Assembly (NCBI GenBank): GCA_965198675.1
Contig: OZ240666.1
Span: 3,658,001-3,722,000, forward strand
Source of the DNA: Prochloron sp965198675
Lineage (GTDB): Bacteria > Cyanobacteriota > Cyanobacteriia > Cyanobacteriales > Prochloraceae
Length of the DNA: 64,000 nucleotides
Direction of reading: 5' to 3'
The notes beneath the pieces are model-generated. The model did no database searches. It was not told the DNA's origin and saw nothing but the letters and a program-made list of their open reading frames with translations. The translations under genes were made by a program, and so were the position numbers. Shown here in pieces: positions 54,483 to 63,491 of the stretch. Each line of letters begins with the position of its first letter. Position 1 is the first letter of the stretch.

Positions 54483-55047
54483 CTTACACTGGTGCGCTTT
54501 GTGGAGAGTATATGGTTAGCACAAACTAGGTAACTAGAGAGCGAATCACCGAAAAAAGCGTCCAAAGTCTAACCTACCATCCAACCGGAGCCTAGTAAGG
54601 GTGGCTCCTGAAAGGCAATGAAGGAAGGAGTAAACGGGAGGTAATGTGGCAATCAAAACCCCGTCTACATTTTTCTTGTAAGAGACTTTCCTGGGGAGCT
54701 GCGGGCGAATTGGTGGAACCTAAATGCTCGAACCAATTCTAATATCACATCCCGTCAATTGGTTACAATAAAAGAGTTGCTCCCTGTAATTTAGTTTACC
54801 CCAATGATATGGTACTCGGGCGAGTAAGGAAAAAGGTCTTACCAATGAACCCCAAACCCTGAAACCGAAAAGTTTGAGAGAAGGAAAGGCAACTCGAAGT
54901 TACCTAACCAGTTTTATACTGCACCAAACATGGTAGAAATTTGTCAATGGAGTAACGTCCCGAGGTCATAGGAGCCGGATGAAGGGAAACTTTCAAGTCC
55001 GGTTCCTACAGGGATGGGGTATGGCAACATACTCCTTCGACCCGTTC
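54483..55047 (+). mobile_element. ORF-less group II intron, 5'-truncated and shortened
   Basis: Starts in domain I at TTACACTGGTGCGCTTTGTGG; contains CAATCAAAACCCCGTC, GCGAATTGGTGGAACC and domain V at 54972-55005 (GAGCCGGATGAAGG-GAAAC-TTTCAAGTCCGGTTC), ending CGACCCGTTC at 55047. About 565 nt, the shortest copy. An IS200/IS605-like end (CCCCCGTGCTTCAGTCGGGGG in two arms) precedes it. Confidence 0.7.
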
Positions 55048-55151
55048 AAGCATCCCATGGCGGGCGCGGGCGCGAAGCGTGCCGCAAGGCAGCGTTTTTT
55101 TGCCTTCGGACATAGTAAACTTTCTCTCTTTTGGGCGGTTTGAGCAGAACC

Positions 55152-55940
55152 ATGACATCTTATACTCATTCAGAAGCTCAAAAAAATCGGCGGTCAAAAT
55201 TACAACGCCAATTACTGATGCAAATTTGGCGTACTCTGCTAGTAACAGGAATTACAGGTTGCTCTATGTGGGGCACTACCCTACGGAACTGGACCCTTTA
55301 TACTTGTTCGCAAATTCAAATAGAAGGGGATGAACTTTTAAGCAAAGATAGTATTCGGGAACTAATTCCCTTATCCTACCCCCAATCTCTCTTGCGATTG
55401 TCAACGGAACAATTACGCCAACAACTAGAGTCAACAGCTCCGATAGCTAAAGCCTTAGTTACCCGTCAACTAATACCTCCCAGTCTGACTATTGAGATAG
55501 AAGAACGGCGACCGATCGCCATAGTCTTATCTTCAAAACCTTCCGACCCCTTGTCTGGTCAAGAAGAATTGGGTTTTTTAGATCAGAGCGGTATTTTCTT
55601 GCCGAAAAGCTTCTATACCCAAATCAGCCCTAATTTTCAATTACCAACTCTCAAGCTGACAGGCTACCGAGAGGGAGATAGGCGATCTTGGTTCCAAATT
55701 TATCAGTTCGTCCATCGCTCTACAGTGGAGATATTTGAGGTGGATTGGCAAAATCCCAGCAATCTCATTCTCTGGACAGAATTAGGGAAGGTCTATTTAG
55801 GTGCTGACATTTCCCAAATAGGGGCACAATTGGCAGTATTGGCGCAAATGGTCAAATTACCAGAGCGGCTAGATCCAAGCAAAATTGACTATCTCGACCT
55901 CACCAATCCCCGATCGCCTGGAATTCAATTACTTCAATAG
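55152..55940 (+). CDS. ftsQ: Cell division protein FtsQ
   Basis: 262 residues from ATG 55152. One N-terminal membrane helix (IWRTLLVTGITGCSMWG), a POTRA domain (LYTCSQIQIEGDELLSK, with SLLRLSTEQLRQQLE and PPSLTIEIEERRPIA), then a beta domain. Sequence is diverged as usual for FtsQ; the position before ftsZ supports it. Links division complexes in the periplasm. The last group II intron ends only 105 bp upstream. Confidence 0.9.
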   Translation: MTSYTHSEAQKNRRSKLQRQLLMQIWRTLLVTGITGCSMWGTTLRNWTLYTCSQIQIEGDELLSKDSIRELIPLSYPQSLLRLSTEQLRQQLESTAPIAKALVTRQLIPPSLTIEIEERRPIAIVLSSKPSDPLSGQEELGFLDQSGIFLPKSFYTQISPNFQLPTLKLTGYREGDRRSWFQIYQFVHRSTVEIFEVDWQNPSNLILWTELGKVYLGADISQIGAQLAVLAQMVKLPERLDPSKIDYLDLTNPRSPGIQLLQ

Positions 55941-56155
55941 TCACCGTCTATTACAGTAATTTTACTACTGTTGCTCTAATTTACTATCCCAAAAACCAGA
56001 TAAAGATCGGATCAACCAAAATTGACAAATATCCTTATTCTTTCTAGTCTAAGAGCGTAACATATTTGTCAAAAGCAAAATAGATAGTGGTTGTATAACT
56101 GGTAACAATGACATACCATTGACTTAATTTGTATCTTAATCCAGGCTCAATCGCA

Positions 56156-57424
56156 ATGACAAGCAATACTAAACTAAATATTACCCATCAAGGCGCAAAT
56201 ACCCAAAAATTATTAACTAAAGTTATTTCTGCTGATACAAGTTATTCACCTAATCAGTTAGGTATAGCTTATCTGCCAAATCAAGATTCCCAGAGAATAC
56301 CTGGGGAAGAAATGCGCCCGGTCAATATCGTCCCCAGTCTCGCAGCCCAAATTAAAGTCATTGGCGTTGGTGGCGGAGGGTGCAATGCAGTCAATCGGAT
56401 GATCGAAAGCGGTATTGGCGGCATTGAATTTTGGGCAATTAACACCGATGCCCAAGCCTTGACTCATTCCGCAGCTCCTCAACGGTTGCAACTAGGGCAA
56501 AAATTAACGAGAGGACTTGGTGCTGGAGGAAATCCAGCCATCGGACAGAAAGCAGCGGAGGAATCCCGGGATGAAATCGCCCAAGCTTTGGAAAATACAG
56601 ATCTAGTATTCATCACTGCTGGTATGGGTGGGGGCACTGGCACGGGAGCATCTCCCATTGTCGCTGAAGTGGCGAAGGAAATGGGTTGCCTTACTGTAGG
56701 TGTGGTTACTCGTCCTTTTACTTTCGAGGGACGCCGCCGTACCACTCAAGCAGATGAAGGAATTGCCCAACTGCAAAGTCGGGTGGATACTCTCATTATC
56801 ATTCCTAACAATCAACTCTTGCAAGTCATTTCTCCTGAAACGCCCGTACAAGAGGCTCTTCGGGTTGCCGATGACGTTCTGCGTCAAGGGGTACAAGGGA
56901 TTTCCGATATTATCACTATTCCTGGATTGGTTAATGTTGATTTTGCCGATGTCCGGGCCGTTATGGCTGATGCTGGTTCTGCTCTGATGGGTATTGGGAT
57001 TGGTTCGGGGAAATCTCGGGCTCGCGAAGCAGCACTGGCGGCAAGTTGTTCTCCTTTGCTGGAGTCTTCTATTGAAGGAGCTAAAGGAGTTGTCTTAAAT
57101 ATCACTGGTGGTAACGACCTGACTCTCCACGAAGTTAATATTGCGGCGGAAACTATCTATGAGGTGGTGGATCCCAATGCTAATATTATTTTTGGCGCGG
57201 TGATCGATGACAAAATGCAAGGGGAGGTCAGAATCACGGTGATTGCTACTGGTTTTACGGGAGAAATGTCTCCATCTGCTCCTACCAAAAAAGTTACGAG
57301 TATCAAGAGCTACGACGAGGCACCACCCCAGACCATCAGGAAGCCTGCTCCTGCTCCTGCTAATAAAGGTGGCTTGGATCTTCCCGATTTTCTCCGCCAA
57401 CGCCGTGGTTTTCCCAAACGGTAA
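56156..57424 (+). CDS. ftsZ: Cell division protein FtsZ
   Basis: 422 residues from ATG 56156. Tubulin-like GTPase that forms the division ring. G-box GGGGCNAVNRMI, tubulin signature AGMGGGTGTGASP, T7 region IPGLVNVDFADVRAVM, and the C-terminal tail LDLPDFLRQRR that binds partners. The ~60-residue N-terminal extension is longer than in E. coli, as in many cyanobacteria. Upstream 56000-56155 is A+T rich and probably holds its promoter. Confidence 0.97.
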   Translation: MTSNTKLNITHQGANTQKLLTKVISADTSYSPNQLGIAYLPNQDSQRIPGEEMRPVNIVPSLAAQIKVIGVGGGGCNAVNRMIESGIGGIEFWAINTDAQALTHSAAPQRLQLGQKLTRGLGAGGNPAIGQKAAEESRDEIAQALENTDLVFITAGMGGGTGTGASPIVAEVAKEMGCLTVGVVTRPFTFEGRRRTTQADEGIAQLQSRVDTLIIIPNNQLLQVISPETPVQEALRVADDVLRQGVQGISDIITIPGLVNVDFADVRAVMADAGSALMGIGIGSGKSRAREAALAASCSPLLESSIEGAKGVVLNITGGNDLTLHEVNIAAETIYEVVDPNANIIFGAVIDDKMQGEVRITVIATGFTGEMSPSAPTKKVTSIKSYDEAPPQTIRKPAPAPANKGGLDLPDFLRQRRGFPKR

Positions 57425-57441
57425 AATGAACTCACTCAATA

Positions 57442-57513
57442 AGCCCGTGACGAGGATTGAACTCGTGACCTCACCCTTACCAAGGGTGTGCTCTACCACT
57501 GAGCTACACGGGC
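57442..57513 (-). tRNA. trnT: tRNA-Thr (GGT)
   Basis: On the minus strand GCCCGTG pairs with CACGGGC; D-arm AGCTCAGTGGTAGAGC, anticodon loop CCCTTGGTAAGGG with anticodon GGT, T-arm GAGTTCAATCC. 72 nt, discriminator T. Only 3 bp from the next tRNA. Confidence 0.95.
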
Positions 57514-57516
57514 TGG

Positions 57517-57598
57517 TGGGCCGAGCTGGATTTGAACCAGCGTAGGCATAGCCAGCGGATTTACAGTCCGCCCCCATTAACCACTCGGGCATCGACCC
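57517..57598 (-). tRNA. trnY: tRNA-Tyr (GTA), copy 1
   Basis: Class II tRNA. Acceptor GGGTCGA/TCGGCCC, anticodon arm GCGGACTGTAAATCCGC with GTA, long variable arm, T-arm GCTGGTTCAAATCCAGC. 82 nt. Directly upstream of tRNA-Thr, so the Tyr-Thr pair is likely one transcript. Confidence 0.95.
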
Positions 57599-57696
57599 AT
57601 TTGTTTCACACTTTTTAATCGTAACACAGCTTTTTCACTATGACAATACTTGGGAAAAATTTTTTTTTATTCATTTTCCGCAGTTTAAGGGGCAGA

Positions 57697-57780
57697 TGGG
57701 CCGAGCTGGATTTGAACCAGCGTAGGACTAAGCCAGCGGATTTACAGTCCGTTCCCTTCGACCAACTCGGGCATCGACCC
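57697..57780 (-). tRNA. trnY: tRNA-Tyr (GTA), copy 2
   Basis: Second tyrosine tRNA 98 bp upstream of the first, same acceptor, anticodon and T-arm; the D-loop (GGTCGAAGGGAA) and variable arm differ by a few bases. 84 nt. The flanks also match (CATTTATTTTCAC... and CAATACTTGGGCC), so an approximately 180-bp tandem duplication made it. Confidence 0.95.
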
Positions 57781-57850
57781 ATTTATTTTCACGATTATTC
57801 ATCATAACACAGCTTTGTGACAATGACAATACTTGGGCCAAAATTTTTTT

Positions 57851-58918
57851 TTATTCAAAATCGCTCTCGTCGTAAATTTCCCCCACCAGCTCTTCGAGAA
57901 TGTCCTCTAAGGTAACTAAGCCCACGGTACCACCATATTCATCCACCACAATGACAATGTGTAACCTTTGCTGGAGCATTTGCTTGAGTAGATTGGTGAC
58001 TCGCTTGGTTTCTGGAATATATACTGGGGGAGTCATGGCTACTGTCACTGGGATTTGAGAGCGATTTGGCGACGCTTTGGCTTTTAAATGTCTTAATGCC
58101 CGCTTGAGGTTGATAATACCGACGATTTGGTCTTTGGACTCTTCTTGCACCGGAATGCGAGAATAACCTGTCTCCAGACAGAGATTGAGCAAATCCTGCA
58201 AACTAGCTTGATGGGAAATGGTGCGCATCTCAATCCTGGGTTTGACTACATCTTTGGCCATGAGGCGATCCAGCATCAAAGCTTTGTTCAGCAGTCGGTG
58301 TCGATAAAAGTCCAGCTTCCCTTTACCACTCAAAAGCTCGATCATTAGTTCCAAATCTGTTAAAGATTCTGACTGTGGGGCTGTTTTGACTTGCTTTCCT
58401 TGTAAGAGTCCGATTGTTTTCTGGGTAATAGTTTCAAAAATATCAATTATTCGGAAGAAGGAGAGAATCTTCGATAGCCAAAAGATCGGGCGGACTGCCA
58501 CCATAAAGGTGGCTTTGACGTTGAGGATAGCTAGGGATTTGGGGGTAATTTCGCCAAAAATCAGCACTAAAATGGTGACCACAGCAGTGGCAATCCCCAG
58601 TCCAGCGTTACCCAGCCAGATGGCAAATAGGTTACTGGTGAGAATGGCGGAAAAATTATTCACCAGGTTATTCCCCAACAGGAGGGTGGTGATAAACCGA
58701 GTTCGGTTTTCTAGCACCAGCTGAAATATCCCTGTCGGGTCTCCCTGGTTTTTAATCAGTCCCCTCAGTTTTAAGTTATCGAAGGCGGTAATTGCGGTTT
58801 CGGATCCGGCAAAAAAGGCGGACAGGAACAGCAATACTACCAAAAAGGCCAGATCTAACCATATGTCTCCCAGGAGGGGACGGGGTTCGGAAATGGCAAT
58901 GGGATGATAAAGTTTCAC
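57851..58918 (-). CDS. CNNM/CBS-domain membrane protein (hemolysin C / CorB family)
   Basis: 355 residues. DUF21/CNNM membrane domain with LAFLVVLLFLSAFFAGSETA, LLLGNNLVNNFSAIL and ILVLIFGEITPKSLAI, then two CBS motifs (MAKDVVKPRIEMRTIS..., VTVAMTPPVYIPET) and HIVIVVDEYGGTVGLVTLED. The family handles Mg or other divalent ions. The 5' end abuts a CGCAGAGGCGCAGAGGCG repeat. Confidence 0.92.
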   Translation of the reverse strand: MKLYHPIAISEPRPLLGDIWLDLAFLVVLLFLSAFFAGSETAITAFDNLKLRGLIKNQGDPTGIFQLVLENRTRFITTLLLGNNLVNNFSAILTSNLFAIWLGNAGLGIATAVVTILVLIFGEITPKSLAILNVKATFMVAVRPIFWLSKILSFFRIIDIFETITQKTIGLLQGKQVKTAPQSESLTDLELMIELLSGKGKLDFYRHRLLNKALMLDRLMAKDVVKPRIEMRTISHQASLQDLLNLCLETGYSRIPVQEESKDQIVGIINLKRALRHLKAKASPNRSQIPVTVAMTPPVYIPETKRVTNLLKQMLQQRLHIVIVVDEYGGTVGLVTLEDILEELVGEIYDESDFE

Positions 58919-58943
58919 GCAGAGGCGCAGAGGCGCTGAGAGT

Positions 58944-59060
58944 CTAGTTTACTATATAGGCAGTATTAAGAGCCCAGACGAGTAGCCCGATTATGCTGCT
59001 AAAAACGAGCAAGGCTGTGAGGGCTACCACAACTGGTTTGTCTGCTCCTGAGAACTTCAT
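58944..59060 (-). CDS. Small single-helix membrane protein, 38 aa
   Basis: MKFSGADKPVVVALTALL begins a protein with one long hydrophobic helix (VALTALLVFSSIIGLLVWAL) and a short polar end. Size and layout resemble the small subunits of photosynthetic or NDH complexes, but I cannot match it to a named one. No strong Shine-Dalgarno is seen. It lies 25 bp from the CBS-protein gene on the same strand. Confidence 0.5.
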   Translation of the reverse strand: MKFSGADKPVVVALTALLVFSSIIGLLVWALNTAYIVN

Positions 59061-59402
59061 GATACCGCGATTTAGATCTGACACGATTTTTTTGTTGTTG
59101 GTTGTTGGTTAAAGTCTAGATTAGCGAATATCTGCGGTATTGAGGATCAAAAAAATCTATAGCGTAGGGGGTGCCTCTGTAATTCATATGTTAACATAGG
59201 ATCGGACCGCAGAGACGCAGAGGACGCCGAGAAAGAGAAAAGAGAGGGTTTATGAACTTATATTTGTTAGCATAATAACTTTATTAAGTAACAGGTTCCC
59301 ACTTCGTTCTCCTAGCTTGGTAGGCATTGCCCACCCTCCGACCTCTCACCTTATTTTGGGGACGAAATCGTTCCTCAGTAACTGGTAACTGGTAACTACT
59401 AT
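59061..59402. other. Repeat-rich intergenic stretch
   Basis: Contains a TTGTTGGTTGTTGG heptamer run (59093-59110), CGCAGAGACGCAGAGGACGC (59206-59230), TAGGCATTGCCCACCCTCC (59321-59339) and AACTGGTAACTGGTAACT (59379-59396). No gene seen. Confidence 0.6.
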
Positions 59403-60197
59403 ATGTTTTGGTATGAAGGTCGGTTAATTGAAAAAGATACTCTCGAATTAGATATTAACGATCCCGCTTTGCTTTACGGGACAACGGCTTTTACCACCAT
59501 GCGAGTTTATCATCAGTCTTTAGACTATCCCCTGACTAATTGGCAGGTACATTGCCATCGCCTTAAAGATAGTTTACAGGCTTTTGGCTGGCAACTGCCG
59601 AACTGGGACAGGTTAAGGAGAGGTGCAGAAATTTTACTTTCTTCTTTTCCCGTGCTGCGGATGGTTATTTTTGCTGATGGACGGGAATGGATTTTGGGGC
59701 GTTTTTTACCAGCAGATTTAAGGAAACGTCAAACTGAAGGAATTGTTGCTTGGGGAGCTAATGGGCCTTTGTTTCGTCGTGAGTTACCCCGTTATAAGAC
59801 TGGTAATTATCTGGGAGCTTGGTTGGCACTACAGGAAGCTGGAAGGTTAGGTGCTCAGGAGGCTATTTTAATTGCTGGGGATGGTAATTGGCTGGAAACC
59901 AGTACGGGCAATCTCTGGGGCTATAAAGATGGTTCTTGGTGGACCCCTTCTTTAGCTGGGGGTATTTTACCGGGGATAACAGCTACCCAACTCATGGTCT
60001 ATCTCCAAAATAAGCAGCTCCCAGTTCAGGAAAATACTTGGACTGTAGATTTTGTTCGGGATTTGGAGGCGATCGCTTATACTAATTGCGTCATGGAAAT
60101 AATTCCTTTCCATCGGGTTTTGACTTCCCTGGGCAATTTGACTGTTAATCCAACTCACCCTGCTCTAGAACAATTACGCTGCTATTTTCAAATTTAA
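59403..60197 (+). CDS. pabC: Aminotransferase class IV (probable aminodeoxychorismate lyase)
   Basis: 264 residues of the PLP fold-type IV family. The PLP lysine lies in LPRYKTGNYLGAW (about residue 138), with NWLETSTGNLWG and GGILPGITATQL the phosphate-binding and substrate-side loops. PabC releases pyruvate to give p-aminobenzoate for folate; D-amino acid or branched-chain aminotransferases share the fold, so the exact reaction is not certain. Confidence 0.8.
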   Translation: MFWYEGRLIEKDTLELDINDPALLYGTTAFTTMRVYHQSLDYPLTNWQVHCHRLKDSLQAFGWQLPNWDRLRRGAEILLSSFPVLRMVIFADGREWILGRFLPADLRKRQTEGIVAWGANGPLFRRELPRYKTGNYLGAWLALQEAGRLGAQEAILIAGDGNWLETSTGNLWGYKDGSWWTPSLAGGILPGITATQLMVYLQNKQLPVQENTWTVDFVRDLEAIAYTNCVMEIIPFHRVLTSLGNLTVNPTHPALEQLRCYFQI

Positions 60198-60276
60198 TTT
60201 TGAAAATGCTTGCATTTGCTTTTTTTAGGTGATAAGGTGTAAGAGTGGGAAAAGGTGCGCCCATATATATAGTGGG

Positions 60277-60579
60277 TTAAGGAGCGGTTATCTTATCTTT
60301 CTTCTTTTTACCTTTGAAACTTTGGATTAACATGACTCCTCCCGTAACTAACATCCACAGTAGTCCCAAACCATTCAAGAAGACGTAAATTGGTTCTAAA
60401 GTTGGTCCGAGATATTCTCCTTCATGAATAGTCATTAAAAAGTGGACTTGGTCTCGGGATAAACCAAACCAGCTTTTTCCCAGTCGATATACTACTCCTG
60501 TTAACATTGTTACCATAAGGGGTAATAAAACAATTGGGGCTATTGTTTTATGTAGTTTTCTTATCTGAAGTAGCTTCAT
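60277..60579 (-). CDS. PepSY-associated membrane protein
   Basis: About 100 residues from ATG 60579 (MKLLQIRKLHKTIAPIV). Helix 1 IAPIVLLPLMVTMLTGVVYR, a loop containing LMTIHEGEYLGPTLEPIY, helix 2 VFLNGLGLLWMLVTGGVMLI, and a basic tail (KGKKKKDK). Matches small cyanobacterial PepSY-TM-like proteins. Function unknown. Confidence 0.75.
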   Translation of the reverse strand: MKLLQIRKLHKTIAPIVLLPLMVTMLTGVVYRLGKSWFGLSRDQVHFLMTIHEGEYLGPTLEPIYVFLNGLGLLWMLVTGGVMLIQSFKGKKKKDKITAP

Positions 60580-61278
60580 TTTTAAGAGTTTCGCGCAAAG
60601 CCGCAAAGACGCAAAGGGGGAAGATAGAGTTGGTTTGGGATCTGGGCCTAGAATGGTGACCTTTTTTTAGACGGAGTCTCTCCCAATTTTATCTTAACCC
60701 CAAAAGCTCACTCATGTCAACCCCTATTTTCATAATTTTTGGGGAAAATTTAGACTGGGAGAGGGGAAGAGGGTGATTTTGCCAATCATGCCGCTTTTTT
60801 TTTTAGACACAGCTTCTCCATTTTTCTGTGACCTTATCATAGACCCCTAATGTGACCTTGTCAACCCCTATTCTGTCGTTAATTATTAAGAATTGTTAAG
60901 AGAATTTTTCCTAGGTAGATATGCTCAAATAAGACCACGGAGAACAAATTTGGCCTAGATAAGAAATACTTATAATTTACATTATGTAGTATAAGGAAAA
61001 CTTATTTTAGAGAGGAGTTGCTAAAAATAGCAACTATTTCCCATTATCTAGGATAAACCACTAATCTAGTTTTGTCAAGCACTAGGGTACCTTCTGAGAA
61101 GAAGATACCCCTAAAATGGTGAAAAGCGCGTAGGTTGGGTTTCGTTGCCCCGACAGTGGGCCTTAGGCCCAACCTACAATTCTGACAACAATTTTAAGTG
61201 GGCCGAGTCACTAGGGCACTTGGCTCTGTCATCACATTGGATATCAAGATTGAAGCAGTAAGGATATGGTCATTCATT
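60580..61278. other. Long non-coding stretch with repeats
   Basis: A CGCAAAGCCGCAAAGACGC repeat (60594-60618), an inverted pair CTCTCCCAATTTT/AAATTTAGACTGGGAGAG (60677-60770), A+T-rich sequence at 60890-61050, and a GTAGGTTGGGTTTCG...CCCAACCTAC palindrome (61130-61178). No convincing ORF. Confidence 0.55.
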
Positions 61279-61938
61279 TTAAATGAAATCGGTATGATTA
61301 TCGAGAATGTCTTGGGCTACCTCTAGACTAATGTTTTCCAAAGCAGCTATCTGATTGGTATTTTGGGATAGATAGGTTCCCACTGTGCCATCAGTGAAGG
61401 ACTCTAACTCGTATTCAAAACCAGATTGTAAGACGAGAATATCTTCTTGGTCACGGTTGAAGTCTGTGATTAAAGCGAAGCCAGAATTTACAATAAACTC
61501 ATCTGCACCGTCCCCACCATGGAGGGAATCGTTGCCCTTCCCACCATCAAGGATGTCGTTGCCCTTCCCACCAGTGAGGGTGTCGTTGCCAATCCAACCC
61601 TTGAGGAGGTCGTTTCCGTCCTCACCATCGAGGATGTCGTTTCCGGAACTACCATGGAGGGTGTCGTTGCCGTTCCCACCCCGGAGGGTGTCTTCATGGG
61701 CACCACCTATGAGGGAGTCGTTGCCATCCTGACCATCAAGGATGTCGTACCCGGAACTACCATAGAGGGTGTCGTTGCCGTCCTGACCATCAAGGATGTC
61801 GTTGTCGTCCCCACCATCAAGGGAGTCGTTGCCGTCCCGACCATAGAGAATGTCCTTCCCGTCCCCACCATTGAGGGAGTCGTTGCCGAAACCACCATTG
61901 AGTGCGGTGATTGTTTCAGAAATACTAGCTATATTCAT
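61279..61938 (-). CDS. RTX calcium-binding repeat protein
   Basis: 219 residues. From residue 15 to about 150 it consists of GGxGxDxLx nonapeptides (for example GGDGKDILY, GGKGNDILD, GGNGNDTLH), which form a calcium-loaded beta-roll outside the cell. Then a C-terminal segment GADEFIVNSGFALITDF and a tail ending TDFI. No N-terminal signal, which fits type I secretion guided by the C-terminus. Repeats are also near-identical at DNA level, so copy number may vary. A TnpB element end lies just upstream of the start. Confidence 0.9.
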   Translation of the reverse strand: MNIASISETITALNGGFGNDSLNGGDGKDILYGRDGNDSLDGGDDNDILDGQDGNDTLYGSSGYDILDGQDGNDSLIGGAHEDTLRGGNGNDTLHGSSGNDILDGEDGNDLLKGWIGNDTLTGGKGNDILDGGKGNDSLHGGDGADEFIVNSGFALITDFNRDQEDILVLQSGFEYELESFTDGTVGTYLSQNTNQIAALENISLEVAQDILDNHTDFI

Positions 61939-62052
61939 AATACCAAGAAAATCCCTGAGCGAGAGATAGCCACCTGTTTTAACGGGTGGCTGTGGAGCGA
62001 AGTGGGGTTTTAACCCCTCGTATCTTTGGCGGCTCTAAAATATAAAAAAAAC

Positions 62053-62082
62053 TTGACATTTTGTTAACACTTTGATTATAAT
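62053..62082 (+). promoter_or_regulatory. Consensus sigma-70 type promoter of tnpB
   Basis: TTGACA (62053-62058), 18-base spacer, TATAAT (62077-62082), 28 bp before ATG 62110. Both hexamers are perfect. Confidence 0.7.
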
Positions 62083-62109
62083 TATAGTGAAAGATTGAGT
62101 ACTATAAAA

Positions 62110-63459
62110 ATGTTTGCGTGCCAACAAAACCTACTCCATCTTAATAAGCTAGACAAGGCTGTCCTGGTATTCATTTGCCAACAGAGCAACAGCTTATATA
62201 ATAGCGCACTGTACGAAGTTCGGCAAAGATATTTTAAATCTAGCCAATTAACCATAGATGAGCGAGGTGTAGAAAGGAAAAGAGGAGGGTATTTAGTAGG
62301 GTATAGTTTTTTATGCCAAACCTTGAAGAGCAATAAGAATTACAAAAGTCTTTTTGCCCAAGCAGCACAACAAACCCTCAAAAGCCTAGTAGAGGCCCTC
62401 AAATCATATAAGACATTGTTTAAAAAGTTCTTTAAGGGGGGACTTCATTTCTATCCTTCGTTACCTAAATATCGAAAATCAGGAGGATTGTACACTGTTA
62501 GCTACCCTAAGCAAGCTTTGAAGCTAGTTGGTGGTCAAATCAGAGTCCCTTTAGGAAAGCAAATGAAAACATGGTTTGGACTATCTGAAATTTATCTTCC
62601 ATTTCCTTCTAATTTGGATTTCTCTACCATTAGAGAGCTGCGAATCCTACCACGCAACGGCTGTTTATATGCCGAATATGTCTATAAGACAGAAGCAGAG
62701 CTGGTAGAACTAAATCCTAATGCAGTATTAGCAATTGACCACGGTGTAACTAACTTGCTCACTTGTGTTGACACCTTGGGAAACAACTTTATCGTAGACG
62801 GGAAGCGTCTAAAAAGCATGAACCAATGGTATAACAAAAGGATGGCAAAGCTCAAGAAGGATAAGCCTCAAGGTTTCTGGTCAGAAAAATTAGCTAGTAT
62901 AACGGAACGGCGCAATCGTCAAATGCGTGACGGGGTTAATAAAGCAGCTAGAATAGTGGTCAAGCATTGCCTAAAGAATAAAATAGGAAAAATAGTTTTT
63001 GGGTGGAACGAGGGGCAAAAACAAGAATGTAATTTAGGCAGGAAAAACAACCAAAACTTCGTCCAAATCCCCACTGCTCGGTTAAAAAGCCTCATATCGC
63101 AGCTATGCGAACTCCATGGGATTGAGTTTATTGAAGTAACGGAAAGTTACACTTCAAAAGCAAGTTTTCTAGATGGTGATAAAATTACCGAATATGGTGA
63201 AAAACCCAGCGATTGGAAATCATCAGGAACACGAGTAAAAAGAGGCTTGTATCGCACTCAAGCTGGCTATTTAGTTAATGCTGACAGCAATGCTTGTGCC
63301 AATTTGTTATCAAAAGTAAGCACAATGCTTAATCTAAATTTGGATTTAAGCAAAGTGTCTAGGGGGTGTTTGACCGCCCCAGCCAGGGTTTCGCTTTGGT
63401 TAGCTAAAAAGATCAAAAAAATTGACGGTGTTTTAACCCGTCAATTTTTATCCGTTTAG
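62110..63459 (+). CDS. tnpB: TnpB-family RNA-guided nuclease, full length
   Basis: 449 residues from ATG 62110. N-terminal helical RNA-binding part (CQQSNSLYNSALYEVRQRYF, QTLKSLVEALKSYKTLF), then RuvC residues: Asp in AVLAIDHGVTNLL, Glu in IVFGWNEGQKQE, Asp in VNADSNACANLL, with ESYTSKASFLDGD between. The CxxC zinc knuckles of typical TnpB are absent, as in one known subgroup. It has no disabling change and a consensus promoter, so it may be expressed. Confidence 0.9.
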   Translation: MFACQQNLLHLNKLDKAVLVFICQQSNSLYNSALYEVRQRYFKSSQLTIDERGVERKRGGYLVGYSFLCQTLKSNKNYKSLFAQAAQQTLKSLVEALKSYKTLFKKFFKGGLHFYPSLPKYRKSGGLYTVSYPKQALKLVGGQIRVPLGKQMKTWFGLSEIYLPFPSNLDFSTIRELRILPRNGCLYAEYVYKTEAELVELNPNAVLAIDHGVTNLLTCVDTLGNNFIVDGKRLKSMNQWYNKRMAKLKKDKPQGFWSEKLASITERRNRQMRDGVNKAARIVVKHCLKNKIGKIVFGWNEGQKQECNLGRKNNQNFVQIPTARLKSLISQLCELHGIEFIEVTESYTSKASFLDGDKITEYGEKPSDWKSSGTRVKRGLYRTQAGYLVNADSNACANLLSKVSTMLNLNLDLSKVSRGCLTAPARVSLWLAKKIKKIDGVLTRQFLSV

Positions 63460-63491
63460 AATCCCCGCTGCTTCAGCGCGGGGAGCGTCAA

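Larger units (their letters stand above)
61950..63491 (+). mobile_element. IS1341/IS605-type TnpB-only element
   Basis: Left end with CCACCTGTTTTAACGGGTGG and GGGGTTTTAACCCC hairpins (61970-62020), tnpB, and right end CCCCGCTGCTTCAGCGCGGGG (63464-63484). No tnpA. The right-end stem directly after the gene is where the guide RNA of such elements is expected. Confidence 0.75.

Noticed and set aside
61519..62013. 164-codon plus-strand ORF of repeated VVAxPTIEGV units
   Set aside because: It is the antisense of the RTX repeats; the minus-strand GGxGxDxL pattern is the real gene.
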